A stretch of 64,000 nucleotides of DNA from an uncultured Lysobacteraceae bacterium. Its GTDB lineage: Bacteria > Pseudomonadota > Gammaproteobacteria > Xanthomonadales > Xanthomonadaceae. The stretch spans positions 281,553 through 345,552 of the forward strand of contig CADECF010000003.1 of assembly GCA_902825775.1 (NCBI GenBank), read 5' to 3'. Of this stretch, positions 1 through 10,194 are shown one piece after another (position 1 is the first letter of the stretch; every line of letters starts with the position of its first letter). The position numbers and the translations under genes are program-made. A model generated the notes under the pieces. The model made no database searches and was not told where the DNA came from. It saw only the letters and a list, made by a program, of their open reading frames with translations.

Positions 1-457
1 GCGCGACGATCTGAGAACAACCGCCGGCGCGGCACTCTATCGCCGCTTCGGGCGCGGAAGCCGGCGCGTTGTCGACCATTTTCGCATCCTGCATGTCGCG
101 CACGCCGACCCGATAAGCCACGTTGAAGTCCGCTTGCGATTGCGTCTCCGCCAGGCGATAGCCTTTGGCCTGCAGTGCCTTATCGATCGCCGCCTTGATG
201 CGCGCCCTCAGCTGGATATCCTGCACACGGATATCGGTCTCGGCCGCCAGCCGTTGCGGCATCGCGATCCACGCATAACGCGGGCCGGGCAGGGACGAGG
301 CGGCTTTCGACACCGTGACCTGCGACGCCGGCGCCTGTGCGGCTGCGACGACCGAACATGCCATCGCCGCCAAGGCGAGGCAGAAGGTCCATAGCTGGCG
401 CCGGGCGCCGTCGAATGCATAGCGGCCCGCAGCCGTACCCGTTGCCATCGGAGCCAT
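1..457 (-). CDS. DUF4136-like exported protein, C-terminus cut by window edge
   Basis: This minus-strand frame stays open from an ATG at 457 to the first base of the window, giving about 152 codons without a stop. The N-terminus has a hydrophobic segment (LWTFCLALAAMACSVVAAAQA, split here only to mark its ends at about residues 22-42) that looks like a signal peptide. It is followed by RYAWIAMP, an R..IKAAIDKALQAKGY segment and ADFNVAYRVGV, the pattern of DUF4136 periplasmic proteins of unknown function. A GAGGTAAG sequence lies just upstream of the start, and a second in-frame ATG at 448 is possible. The family call rests on pattern recognition only. Confidence 0.6.
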   Translation of the reverse strand, partial: MAPMATGTAAGRYAFDGARRQLWTFCLALAAMACSVVAAAQAPASQVTVSKAASSLPGPRYAWIAMPQRLAAETDIRVQDIQLRARIKAAIDKALQAKGYRLAETQSQADFNVAYRVGVRDMQDAKMVDNAPASAPEAAIECRAGGCSQIVA

Positions 458-567
458 CGTTCTTACCTCGCCTGTCGACCATCCGCGCATTCGATCGATG
501 CCGGGTCCGTATCGGCCCGGCATCGCTTCGCTTCGGACTATGGACAAGCGGGCGCGCAGCGAACAGC

Positions 568-600
568 GTAGTTTTACGTCGCCGGCCTACGTAGAACTAC
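568..600. repeat. imperfect palindrome starting GTAG and ending CTAC
   Basis: GTAGTTTTACGT and ACGTAGAACTAC are complementary except for one mismatch and are separated by 9 nt. The element lies between two divergent genes, so it could be a hairpin or an operator. Only one copy was seen. Confidence 0.4.
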
Positions 601-702
601 CCATCGCCACGGTAGGCGAAACCCGGCGGCGCCACTGCAACCCGTGACGGCCATCCGGTAGACAATAGCCGGACGTCGAAAATGCGCACCCGAGGAGGAA
701 CG

Positions 703-1206
703 ATGGATTACCGCCTTCTGATCAAGAAACTCGATATGCCCGCCGACTTTTCCCCGCCGGTGCGCTTGGTTCACGATGGCATCGTCGCCACCGCGATCGC
801 ACGGGCCGATCTCGAGGACGATGTGCGCGGCATCAATCAAAGCCTCGATTTGATCCGCCGAACCCGAGGCGGCGGCTGGCCCACCGATCCCGTCGCCGAA
901 GAATTCAATTTCGTCGATCTGGTCTGGCACGAGCTCGAGTTCCGCGAGCGGGATTCCTTCACTTATGTCCTGAGGGATAGCGAGGGCGGCTATCTCGGCT
1001 GCTGCTACCTGTACCCGATGGGGCGGCGCACGCCGCTCACCGACAGCTTGCTGCGCTACGACGTCGATGTCAGCTGGTGGGTCACTCCGGCCGCTTACGA
1101 AGCGGGGTATTACGAAAATACGTACCGCGCGCTTCGTCACTGGCTCGCGACGGAATACCCGTTCTGGAACGGATACTTCTCGAATCGCGAGATCCCAACG
1201 GAATAG
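703..1206 (+). CDS. GNAT-like N-acetyltransferase family protein
   Basis: The product is a 167-aa protein. The ATG at 703 is chosen because GAGGAGGA lies 5-10 nt upstream; the longer frame from 682 has no such site. The centre holds SFTYVLRDSEGGYLGCCYLYP, which resembles the beta4-beta5 part of the GNAT fold (acetyl-CoA binding side), and VDVSWWVTP resembles the next strand. Substrate is unknown. The gene stands alone, divergent from the exported protein at the window edge and convergent with the UvrA paralogue. Confidence 0.6.
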   Translation: MDYRLLIKKLDMPADFSPPVRLVHDGIVATAIARADLEDDVRGINQSLDLIRRTRGGGWPTDPVAEEFNFVDLVWHELEFRERDSFTYVLRDSEGGYLGCCYLYPMGRRTPLTDSLLRYDVDVSWWVTPAAYEAGYYENTYRALRHWLATEYPFWNGYFSNREIPTE

Positions 1207-1254
1207 CGATAGTCGCCGGCCGTCCTGCAGTCGCGAAACAAGCGAGGACTCGGC

Positions 1255-3669
<2,415 letters not shown>

Positions 3670-3686
3670 CGTGTCTCCATCGGTGA

Positions 3687-3712
3687 GGCGAGGCCGCTTT
3701 CGCGGCCCCGCC
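3687..3712 (-). other. GC-rich hairpin between two minus-strand genes
   Basis: GGCGGGGCCGC and GCGGCCTCGCC (minus strand) can form a strong stem around a GAAA tetraloop. There is no U-tract, so a classic terminator is unlikely. It may separate transcription of the small membrane protein from the UvrA paralogue or stabilise an RNA end. Confidence 0.4.
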
Positions 3713-3726
3713 AGTTTCGAGCGCTG

Positions 3727-3954
3727 TTATTTCGCCTCGATGACTCTTCGCCCGCCGCGCCACTTGGCGACATACGGCAGAGCGAACAAGTACAGGCCGG
3801 TCGCCAGGAGCAATGCGAGCGGGAACAGCGGCACATAGGACACCCATACGATGGGATTCTCCTGCGCCAAAGCGATGAAAGTGACGATGACGGTCAACGT
3901 AAACGCTATGGCCACCCAGCGGTGGAACTGCCGAATCCACTTGTTCCAGTTCAT
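3727..3954 (-). CDS. small two-helix membrane protein, unknown function
   Basis: The product is 75 aa. AAAGGAG lies about 8 nt upstream of the ATG. The N-terminus MNWNKWIRQFHRWVAI resembles the start of PepSY-type membrane proteins. Two hydrophobic segments follow (about residues 13-30 and 38-60), and the C-terminus is basic. It sits just upstream of the UvrA paralogue on the same strand. I do not recognise a defined family. Confidence 0.55.
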   Translation of the reverse strand: MNWNKWIRQFHRWVAIAFTLTVIVTFIALAQENPIVWVSYVPLFPLALLLATGLYLFALPYVAKWRGGRRVIEAK

Positions 3955-4053
3955 GCAGCGCTCCTTTGGCGATAGATAACCTCGGTTCCCGGCGATCCGC
4001 CGGTGGGCACATTACAGCGGTTGCGGACATGCGTTGCGGCGATTGCGGACGGC

Positions 4054-4464
4054 TCAGCTCGCTTGATTGATGCGGATATGGTTGCCGGCAGGATCGCGGA
4101 AAGCGCAGTCGCGGATCCCGTACGGCTGATCGGTAGGCTCCTGGATCACTTCGGCGCCGGTGGCCTGCAGCTTGTCGAACACGCTTTCGAGATCGGCGGT
4201 CTCCAGGATGATCATGCCGTAGGTGCCCTTGGCCATCATCTCGAAGATCATGCGGCGCTCGTCGTCGGTGATGCCCGGGCTCGCGCCAGGCGGATGCAGG
4301 ACGATGGACGTGCTGGGCTGGCCGACGGGGCCGACCGTGATCCAGCGCATGTTGTTGTAGGCGACGTCCTTGCGGACTTCGAAGCCGAGCGTGTCGCGAT
4401 AGAAGGCCAGCGTCGCGTCGGCGTCGGTATGCGGCAGGAAGCTGGAGTGAATGGAGAGGTTCAT
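4054..4464 (-). CDS. VOC (glyoxalase/bleomycin-resistance fold) protein
   Basis: This 136-aa protein starts MNLSIHSSFLPH, and an in-frame ATG at 4473 would add three residues. The first beta-alpha-beta-beta-beta module has DADATLAFYRDTLGFEV, and the second ends DCAFRDPAGNHIRI, the usual metal-ligand strand of the vicinal-oxygen-chelate fold. The reaction is not predictable from sequence. The neighbouring AraC-type gene lies immediately upstream on the same strand, a common pairing that suggests the two are co-transcribed. Confidence 0.75.
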   Translation of the reverse strand: MNLSIHSSFLPHTDADATLAFYRDTLGFEVRKDVAYNNMRWITVGPVGQPSTSIVLHPPGASPGITDDERRMIFEMMAKGTYGMIILETADLESVFDKLQATGAEVIQEPTDQPYGIRDCAFRDPAGNHIRINQAS

Positions 4465-4492
4465 GGCAATCATCCGTGTGGTGGGTGAGTGG

Positions 4493-4948
4493 TCATGCTA
4501 GATCGGGCTTGGTGGCCGGCGCTTCTCGATTCCTGATCGGACGTGTGATTTGTTTGGCGACGCACGGCGGGATCCCCGCCGCCGCGTCGGCTTGCTGGCC
4601 CTGATAAGTGCTGGGCGGCATGCCGACCAATTCGGCGAAACGGGTGCTGAAAGTGCCCAGCGACGAGCAGCCGACTTCGAAGCAGACCGCGGTGACGCTG
4701 AGGTCGCCGCGCCGCAACAGCGCCATTGCGCGCTCGATGCGCCGCGTCATCAAATAGCTGTACGGCGATTCGCCGTAAGCGAGCTTGAACTGACGGCTCA
4801 GATGCCCGGCCGACAGGTTCACACCGCGCGCGAGCGCCTCGACATCCAGCGGCTGCGCGTATTCGCGGTCCATCCGGTCGCGGACGCGGCGCAGCAGCGC
4901 GAGTTCGCGAAGATGAGGCGTGTCGGCAGGTCCGCTGGTCATCTGCAT
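4493..4948 (-). CDS. AraC-family transcriptional regulator
   Basis: This 151-aa protein is essentially only the AraC double helix-turn-helix domain. The first HTH is LDVEALARGVNLSAGHLSRQFK and the second is SVTAVCFEVGCSSLGTFSTRF, ending with GMPPSTY. There is no N-terminal ligand domain, and a short unrelated tail follows. It lies 28 bp upstream of the VOC gene and probably regulates it. Confidence 0.8.
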   Translation of the reverse strand: MQMTSGPADTPHLRELALLRRVRDRMDREYAQPLDVEALARGVNLSAGHLSRQFKLAYGESPYSYLMTRRIERAMALLRRGDLSVTAVCFEVGCSSLGTFSTRFAELVGMPPSTYQGQQADAAAGIPPCVAKQITRPIRNREAPATKPDLA

Positions 4949-5004
4949 GATCGTGTCACGTCATACCGGAGCGCTCAAGAGACGCCGTGGCAACGTCACC
5001 TATA

Positions 5005-5049
5005 GAAAAAGGGCCGAAAACGCTAGCGATCGCTAGATTTCTCGGCCCC
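5005..5049 (-). terminator. rho-independent terminator of ssrA
   Basis: On the minus strand, GGGGCCGAGAAA and TTTTCGGCCC flank a CTAGCGATCGCTAG palindrome and are followed by TTTTTC. This gives a long stem plus a U-tract about 30 nt after the tmRNA 3' end. Confidence 0.8.
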
Positions 5050-5078
5050 TTCTGCCCGCAAAAAACGGACGTCTCTAT

Positions 5079-5432
5079 TGGTGGAGGTGGGGGGAATCGA
5101 ACCCCCGTCCGAAGGCACTCCATCCCCGGCACTACATGCTTAGCTCGCCGTTAGTTCTCGGATCTGGGCAACACAGCGCGCAAAGCACACCCAGACACAC
5201 ACCCGCTAAGGTTGAACCGCGGTTGGCGGGTCGCCGCCGCGATCGATTCCGTGATAATGACCCTACATCCACGAGCACGGACACAAGTGGGTTCGGGGCT
5301 TACGCCTTAAGCGGCGAGAGCGTAGTTGTCGTCGTTGGCAACTAGAGTTTTGCAGCTGGATTAACGAGGAAAGCTACCCCCTCGGCATGCGCCAAGCGAT
5401 TTTGCGACCCCCGTCGAAGCCAGTGCACCCCC
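5079..5432 (-). ncRNA. ssrA: transfer-messenger RNA (tmRNA)
   Basis: The 5' end reads GGGGGTGCACTGGCTTCGAC and the 3' end reads TTCGATTCCCCCCACCTCC plus ACCA, giving a 7-bp tRNA-like acceptor stem (with one G-U pair), a T-arm and an encoded CCA. The length is 354 nt. An internal reading frame encodes the tag ANDDNYALAA followed by TAA. With SmpB (2.5 kb away) it rescues stalled ribosomes and marks the nascent chain for proteolysis; the tag end LAA is the ClpXP/ClpAP signal. It is transcribed divergently from the histidine kinase gene. Confidence 0.97.
5307..5339 (-). other. tmRNA proteolysis-tag reading frame (ANDDNYALAA)
   Basis: The resume codon GCC (Ala) at 5339-5337 is followed by AAC GAC GAC AAC TAC GCT CTC GCC GCT, then TAA. 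The Ala-Asn-Asp start and Ala-Leu-Ala-Ala end match known SsrA tags. Confidence 0.93.
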
Positions 5433-5458
5433 GGGTTGTCGATGTCGCCGACAGGACC

Positions 5459-5486
5459 AGTATAGGGCGTGCCGGCCCCGTCTCAA
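5459..5486 (-). promoter_or_regulatory. sigma-70 promoter of ssrA
   Basis: On the minus strand, TTGAGA (5486-5481) is followed by a 16-nt spacer and TATACT (5464-5459). It lies 27 nt upstream of the mature tmRNA 5' end, leaving a short leader that RNase P would remove. Confidence 0.65.
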
Positions 5487-5534
5487 GGGTTGCCGTGCCG
5501 ATCCACAGGGCGCGTTCACGGGCGCCGGGGCGGC

Positions 5535-5540
5535 TATGCT
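5535..5540 (+). promoter_or_regulatory. -10-like TATGCT exactly 6 nt before start codon
   Basis: TATGCT is followed by 6 nt and then ATG at 5547. There is no Shine-Dalgarno sequence. A transcript from this element would begin at or next to the start codon. No good -35 was seen. Confidence 0.4.
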
Positions 5541-5546
5541 GGCGCA

Positions 5547-7766
5547 ATGAGCCCCCAAGCCCGCCCGCCCGCGTCGATGCCGCCGCCCGCCGAGTACGGC
5601 AAACACCTGCCGGTCACGCCGTTTCGCGGTTATCTGCTGGCGTTGGCGGTGCTGATCGGGTCGGTGGTGTCGGTGATCCTGTTCTGGCGCAATGCTTACG
5701 AACGCGAGATGCGGGCCGCCGAGGCGGATTTCGTCGCCGGCACGCAGCAGATCGCGGCGCTCATCCAGCAGCGGATGATCAATTACGAACTGGCGCTGGG
5801 CGGCGGCGCCGCGCTGTTCGGCAGCGTGCGGCCGACCCCTCAGCAATGGCAGTCCTTCGTCGAGGGGCTGGACACCCGCGAGCGGTTTCCCGGCCTGCTG
5901 GGCATGGGTTTCGCGCCTTATGTAACGCCGGCCGGGCTGCGCCAACTTCAGATCGAGAACTACGATGCCGGTTACGGCCTGTTCCGCGTTCGGCCGCCCG
6001 GCGTTCGCCCCTATTACGGACCGATCCTGTACCTGGCGCCGATGACGCTGGAAAACAGCAGCGTCGTCGGCTACGACATGTTCTCCCATCCCGTGCGGCA
6101 GGCGGCGATGATCGCCGCACGCGACAGCGGCAAGCCGCGCCTGTCCGGACCGGTCGACCTGCTGCAGGACAGAGTCGCCGGCGTGCGGCAAAGGGGGCTG
6201 CTGCTGTACGCGCCCATCTATCGCCTCGGCGACGTGCCCAACAACCTGCAGGCGCGGCGCCAATCGCTGCAAGGTTGGGTGTACATCCCGTTCCACATAC
6301 CTTCGTTCGTGCAGACGGCGCTACCGTTCCGCGATCGCTACGACGGCATCGAGCTGCAGATCTACGACGATACCGGTCCGCAAGCGGAATTATTGTATTC
6401 CGACGTGGCGTTCGGAAAATCGGAAGACGCCGCCTTCGCGCGCAGCGTGAAATCGCAGGCGTATGGACGGGATTGGCGCCTGGACTTCCGCTCCGGCCCT
6501 GCCGAAGCGATCAGTCCCGGCCTGGCCGGGTTGCGCACGATCCTGCTGATCGGTTTGCTGTCGTCATTGCTGCTGTTCTGGCTGGCCATGCTGCTGGCGC
6601 GGACCGAAAACCGCGCGCGGCAGATCGCCACGCAGCTGACCGAAGATTACCGGCGCAGCGAGCAACGGTTCCGGATGGCGATGGTGTATTCGGCGATCGG
6701 CAAGGCGCTGCTGGATCGCGAAGGCCGCGTGGTCGAGGCCAATCCTGCGCTGGGCGACATCGTCGGACGCGAGCCCGAACGGCTGACCGGTGCGGCATTC
6801 TCTTCCCTGTTCGACGACGCCACCGATCCGATCCGCACGACCGAGATGGAAACGGTCGCCGAGGGCGTGTACCGGACCACGCGCCATTTGCACCGCGACG
6901 GCGAGCTCCGCTATGTGCAGCTCACTTACGCGCCTATTCCAGGCAATGTGGGGCAAGACATCGCCCGCCTGGTGCAGGTCGAAGACGTCAGCGAACGGCT
7001 GCAAGCCGAGGCGCAGGTGCGTGCCCTGAACCGCACGCTGGAAAGCCGCGTCGCGCAACGCACGCGAGAGCTGACCGCCATCAACAACGAGCTGGAATCT
7101 TTCGCGTACAGCATCTCGCACGATCTGCGTACGCCGTTGCGCTCGATCGAAGGCTTCAGTCGATTGCTTTCCGAGCGCTACCAGCAGCAGCTCGACGAAG
7201 CCGGCCGCGACTATCTGACGCGCATCCGCAATGCCACCTCGCGGATGAGCGAGTTGATCGAGGCGTTGCTGAAGATGTCCCGCCTCAGCCGCGGCCAGCT
7301 CAACCCCTTGCCGCTGGACCTGAGCCAGCTAGCCGCCGAAGTCGTCGCCGAACTGCGCAGCGCCGAACCGGCGCGCGAAGTCGAAATAACCATCGCGCCG
7401 GACATGAAGGCCGTCGGCGATCCGCCGCTGGTGCGCAATTTGCTGACGAACCTGTTGGGCAATGCCTGGAAATTCACCCGTGGTTGCGCGCGGCCGCGGA
7501 TCGAATTCTTCCAGCAGACGCAGGGCGTTGCGGACGAACCGGTTTTCGTGGTGCGCGACAATGGCGCCGGTTTCGAAGCCGATTACGTCGGGAAATTGTT
7601 CCGCCCGTTCCAGCGGCTGCACAGCCAGGAGCAATTCAGCGGCCATGGCATCGGCTTGGCCTCGGTCAGGCGGATCGTCGAACGCCACGGCGGTACCATT
7701 CAAGCCGACGGCAAGCCGGACGAGGGCGCGACGTTCAAATTCACGCTGCCTGGCGAAAACGCCTAA
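5547..7766 (+). CDS. CHASE-PAS sensor histidine kinase
   Basis: The product is a 739-aa membrane kinase. The first transmembrane helix is at about residues 26-45 and the second at about 330-350. The periplasmic part between them has the CHASE pattern (ERFPGLLGMGFAPYV, APIYRLGDVPNN). A PAS domain follows (FRMAMVYSAIGKALLD), then a coiled coil, a HisKA domain with phospho-acceptor His in SISHDLRTPLRS, and an HATPase domain with NLLGNAWKFT, DNGAGF and GHGIGL. No receiver domain or adjacent response regulator is visible, so the partner must be elsewhere. CHASE ligands are small molecules. The start at 5547 is chosen because the longer frame from 5469 would run through the ssrA promoter area. Confidence 0.85.
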   Translation: MSPQARPPASMPPPAEYGKHLPVTPFRGYLLALAVLIGSVVSVILFWRNAYEREMRAAEADFVAGTQQIAALIQQRMINYELALGGGAALFGSVRPTPQQWQSFVEGLDTRERFPGLLGMGFAPYVTPAGLRQLQIENYDAGYGLFRVRPPGVRPYYGPILYLAPMTLENSSVVGYDMFSHPVRQAAMIAARDSGKPRLSGPVDLLQDRVAGVRQRGLLLYAPIYRLGDVPNNLQARRQSLQGWVYIPFHIPSFVQTALPFRDRYDGIELQIYDDTGPQAELLYSDVAFGKSEDAAFARSVKSQAYGRDWRLDFRSGPAEAISPGLAGLRTILLIGLLSSLLLFWLAMLLARTENRARQIATQLTEDYRRSEQRFRMAMVYSAIGKALLDREGRVVEANPALGDIVGREPERLTGAAFSSLFDDATDPIRTTEMETVAEGVYRTTRHLHRDGELRYVQLTYAPIPGNVGQDIARLVQVEDVSERLQAEAQVRALNRTLESRVAQRTRELTAINNELESFAYSISHDLRTPLRSIEGFSRLLSERYQQQLDEAGRDYLTRIRNATSRMSELIEALLKMSRLSRGQLNPLPLDLSQLAAEVVAELRSAEPAREVEITIAPDMKAVGDPPLVRNLLTNLLGNAWKFTRGCARPRIEFFQQTQGVADEPVFVVRDNGAGFEADYVGKLFRPFQRLHSQEQFSGHGIGLASVRRIVERHGGTIQADGKPDEGATFKFTLPGENA

Positions 7767-7800
7767 ATTTTGAAGCCTGCTTATTTTGCGGGAGCGGCTT

Positions 7801-7884
7801 TTCGTGGGAGCGGCTTCAGCCGCGAGCTCTTTCTCCAAGATCAGCGCTGGCCGAAGAGCTCGCGGCTGAAGCCGCTCCCACGAA
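7801..7884. repeat. REP-like inverted repeat, family A
   Basis: The left arm TTCGTGGGAGCGGCTTCAGC continues into CGCGAGCTCTT, and the right arm is its reverse complement, with 22 nt between them. Several near-identical copies occur in this window, always between genes. Confidence 0.85.
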
Positions 7885-7923
7885 AGTCACAAAAAGCCGT
7901 TCACGCAAAGGGAGAAGGGTGGC

Positions 7924-8430
7924 TCAGGCGTCTTTGTTGTGCCGGCGCATCAGGCGCTGCTTATCGCGGGCCCAGTCGCGTTCCTTGGCCGCTTCGCGCT
8001 TGTCGTGCGACTGCTTGCCCTTGGCCAGCGCCAACTCGGCTTTCACTTTGTTGCCTTTCCAGTACAGCGCGGTGGGCACCAGGGTGTAGCCGTCGCGTTG
8101 CACGCGGCCGATCAGTTCGTCGATCTCGCGCTTGTGCAGCAGCAGCTTGCGGGTGCGGTGGGCATCGGCCACGACATGGGTCGACGCCGAGATCAGCGGC
8201 GTCATCTGTGCGCCGATCAGGAACAGCTCGCCCTTGAGCACCATCGCGTAGGCCTCGACGATGTTCGCCCGGCCGGCGCGGATCGCCTTCAATTCCCAGC
8301 CCTGCAGGGCCAGGCCGGCTTCGAACCGCTGCTCCAGGTGGTAGTCGTGGCGCGCGCGCTTGTTGAGCGCGATCGTCCCGCCGCCGTTTGCCTTATCCTT
8401 GCCGGCCTTCTTGTTGGAAGTCTTGCTCAT
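7924..8430 (-). CDS. smpB: SsrA-binding protein SmpB
   Basis: This protein of about 168 aa has the SmpB core [62 protein letters not shown] and [16 protein letters not shown], and ends with the basic tail that enters the mRNA channel ([16 protein letters not shown]). It binds tmRNA and delivers it to stalled ribosomes. The MSKTSNKK start matches the family; an ATG 9 nt upstream (8439) is also possible. It lies 2.5 kb from ssrA on the same strand and is divergent from ratA. Confidence 0.95.
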   Translation of the reverse strand: MSKTSNKKAGKDKANGGGTIALNKRARHDYHLEQRFEAGLALQGWELKAIRAGRANIVEAYAMVLKGELFLIGAQMTPLISASTHVVADAHRTRKLLLHKREIDELIGRVQRDGYTLVPTALYWKGNKVKAELALAKGKQSHDKREAAKERDWARDKQRLMRRHNKDA

Positions 8431-8464
8431 CGTGTCCATTGTCCCCGATGGGGGCCTGGCGCGC

Positions 8465-8470
8465 TAATTT
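8465..8470 (+). promoter_or_regulatory. -10-like TAATTT exactly 6 nt before ratA
   Basis: TAATTT is followed by CCCGCC and then the ATG at 8477. No Shine-Dalgarno sequence is present. It is a candidate leaderless promoter; no -35 of note. Confidence 0.4.
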
Positions 8471-8476
8471 CCCGCC

Positions 8477-8902
8477 ATGCCCACCATCCGCCGCACCGCC
8501 CTGGTCGAACATTCCGCCGCCCGCATGTTCGCGCTAGTCAACGATATCGACGCCTATCCGCGCCGTTTCGACTGGTGCGAATCGGCGCAGGTGCAGGAGT
8601 CCGGCGAAGGCCGCGTCGTGGCTCGGCTGGATCTGAAGCTGGGCAGCTTCCGCACCTGGTTCGTCACCGAGAACACGCTGGCGCCACCGCACCATATCGA
8701 CATGAAGCTGCGCGATGGGCCGTTCAAGCAGCTCGGCGGGCGCTGGGAATTCCATGCGCTGGACGAATCGGCCTGTAAGGTGACGTTGACGCTGACTTTC
8801 GAGGCCGCTTCCAAGCTGTTGGCGCCCGCGGTGGCGCTGGGACTTCAGGGCTTGGCCGACCGTATGGTCGACGATTTCGTTCGCACCGCGGACCGCGCTT
8901 GA
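8477..8902 (+). CDS. ratA: RatA/PasT-type START-fold protein
   Basis: The 141-aa protein shows the COQ10/RatA pattern: RTALVEHSAARMFALVNDIDAYPRRFDWC near the N-terminus, DGPFKQLGGRWEF in the middle and a C-terminal amphipathic helix. E. coli RatA binds the 50S subunit and blocks subunit joining; the fold is that of a lipid-binding START domain, so the real role here may differ. The smpB/ratA/rnfH arrangement is the classical enterobacterial one. Confidence 0.85.
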   Translation: MPTIRRTALVEHSAARMFALVNDIDAYPRRFDWCESAQVQESGEGRVVARLDLKLGSFRTWFVTENTLAPPHHIDMKLRDGPFKQLGGRWEFHALDESACKVTLTLTFEAASKLLAPAVALGLQGLADRMVDDFVRTADRA

Positions 8903-8912
8903 GGCCGCAGGC

Positions 8913-9167
8913 ATGAAAATCGAAGTGGTGCTGGCTTGGCCGCGACACGCCGAATCGGCGACGCTGCAACTGCCCGCCGGCGCGCGCGTGGCCGATGCGG
9001 TCGCGGCTGCCGGTTGGAGCGACCTGCCGGGAATCGATGGCTATGCGATCTTCGGCCAGCGCGCCCAGGCCGATACGGTGCTGAGCGAAGGAGATAGGGT
9101 CGAGTTGCTGCGGCCTCTGCAGGCCGATCCCAAAGATGCGCGGCGACGCCGCGCGCGCAAGGCTTGA
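8913..9167 (+). CDS. rnfH: RnfH-family ubiquitin-like protein
   Basis: The 84-aa product begins MKIEVVLAWPRHAESATLQLP and contains GIDGYAIFGQRA and DRVELLRPLQADPKDARRRRA. These are the hallmarks of RnfH (RatB, PF03658), a beta-grasp protein of unclear function. It begins 10 nt after ratA and is almost certainly co-transcribed with it. Confidence 0.88.
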   Translation: MKIEVVLAWPRHAESATLQLPAGARVADAVAAAGWSDLPGIDGYAIFGQRAQADTVLSEGDRVELLRPLQADPKDARRRRARKA

Positions 9168-9180
9168 GCGAGTGCCGCGA

Positions 9181-9585
9181 TCAGCGGCCGCGCTTCTTCT
9201 TGTCGTCTCTCTTCAGGTTGTAGCCGAACTGCTTGGGCGCCAGCAGCGCCAGCTGTTCGTCCTGCTCGGGGAAGTATTCGCCTTCCCATTTGGTCAGGCT
9301 GTCGTTCTCGAAATGCAGGGTGAGATTCTTGATCTCTGTCTTGCCGACGCGGCCGATGCGCTGGGTGGTGGTGTAGTCCCAGCGGTCGTGGTGGAACGGG
9401 TCGGCGATCGACGGCGAACCGAGCAGCGCAGCGACCTGCTGCTTGCCCATGCCGGGCTGCAATTGGTCCACCGCGGTCTTTTCCAGCAGGTTGCCCTGGT
9501 AGATCGGCTGCCGGTACAGGATGCCGCAGCCAGCGGTCAGGGCGGCGAGGACGACGAGTAGGACGGCTTGGCTCGGCTTGCGCAT
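9181..9585 (-). CDS. bamE: outer-membrane assembly lipoprotein BamE (OmlA/SmpA)
   Basis: The 134-aa precursor has a signal peptide with lipobox LTAGC at about residues 16-20, then YRQPIYQGNLLEKTAVDQLQPGM, the conserved LGSPSIADPFHHDRWDY segment and a basic tail. BamE is a lipoprotein subunit of the BAM complex that inserts beta-barrels. It is divergent from fur, the arrangement described for omlA-fur in Xanthomonas. Confidence 0.95.
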   Translation of the reverse strand: MRKPSQAVLLVVLAALTAGCGILYRQPIYQGNLLEKTAVDQLQPGMGKQQVAALLGSPSIADPFHHDRWDYTTTQRIGRVGKTEIKNLTLHFENDSLTKWEGEYFPEQDEQLALLAPKQFGYNLKRDDKKKRGR

Positions 9586-9692
9586 TCAGGGTTCGCGGCA
9601 GGGGCGGAATGCGGCGATAATACACCGAAGCCACGCGGCCCCGCCCGCGCCCGCCAATGCGTTCATCCTTGGTTATCGCGCTCGGAGTGCAG

Positions 9693-10094
9693 ATGGAATC
9701 GCAAGATCTACGCAAGGTCGGCCTGAAGGTCACCCATCCCCGGATGCGGATCCTGGAGTTGCTGGAACAGACCAAGCCGCGGCACATGACCGCCGAAGAC
9801 ATCTACCGGCATCTGCTGGAAGAGGGCGAGGAAATCGGCCTGGCCACGGTCTACCGCGTGCTGACCCAGTTCGAAGCCGCCGGCCTGGTGCTCAAGCACA
9901 ACTTCGAGGGCGGGCATGCGGTCTATGAACTGGACCGCGGCGGTCATCACGACCATATGGTGGACGTCGATACCGGCAAGATCATCGAATTCGAAAGCGT
10001 CGAGATCGAGAAGCTTCAGCACGAGATCGCCGCCCGGCACGGTTACCTGCTGGAAGAACACTCGCTGGTGCTGTACGTCCGCAAGAAGCGTTGA
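9693..10094 (+). CDS. fur: ferric uptake regulator Fur
   Basis: The start is the ATG at 9693, with GGAG 5 nt before it. The 133-aa product contains KVTHPRMRILELL, the recognition helix region EEIGLATVYRVLTQFE and the metal site GGHHDHMVDV. The CxxC pair found at the structural zinc site of E. coli Fur is absent (DVDTGK stands where CLDCGK is usual). Fur represses iron-uptake genes when bound to Fe2+. The 35 aa predicted upstream in the longer frame have no Shine-Dalgarno sequence. Confidence 0.95.
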   Translation: MESQDLRKVGLKVTHPRMRILELLEQTKPRHMTAEDIYRHLLEEGEEIGLATVYRVLTQFEAAGLVLKHNFEGGHAVYELDRGGHHDHMVDVDTGKIIEFESVEIEKLQHEIAARHGYLLEEHSLVLYVRKKR

Positions 10095-10103
10095 GCCGCC
10101 TTT

Positions 10104-10185
10104 TGTAGAGCGGAGCTTGCTCCGCTGCTCTCGGTAGATGCGAAAGCCCAAAGATCAAGGGCAGCGGAGCAAGCTCCGCTCTACA
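10104..10185. repeat. REP-like inverted repeat, family B
   Basis: Left arm TGTAGAGCGGAGCTTGCTCC then GCTGC; right arm is its reverse complement ending CTCTACA. It fills the convergent gap between fur and recN. Confidence 0.85.
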
Positions 10186-10194
10186 GGAGCCGGA

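Noticed and set aside
5387-8089. 900-aa open frame overlapping the histidine kinase in another frame
   Set aside because: Arg-rich shadow frame running through tmRNA sequence and a repeat; the kinase frame has all domain motifs.
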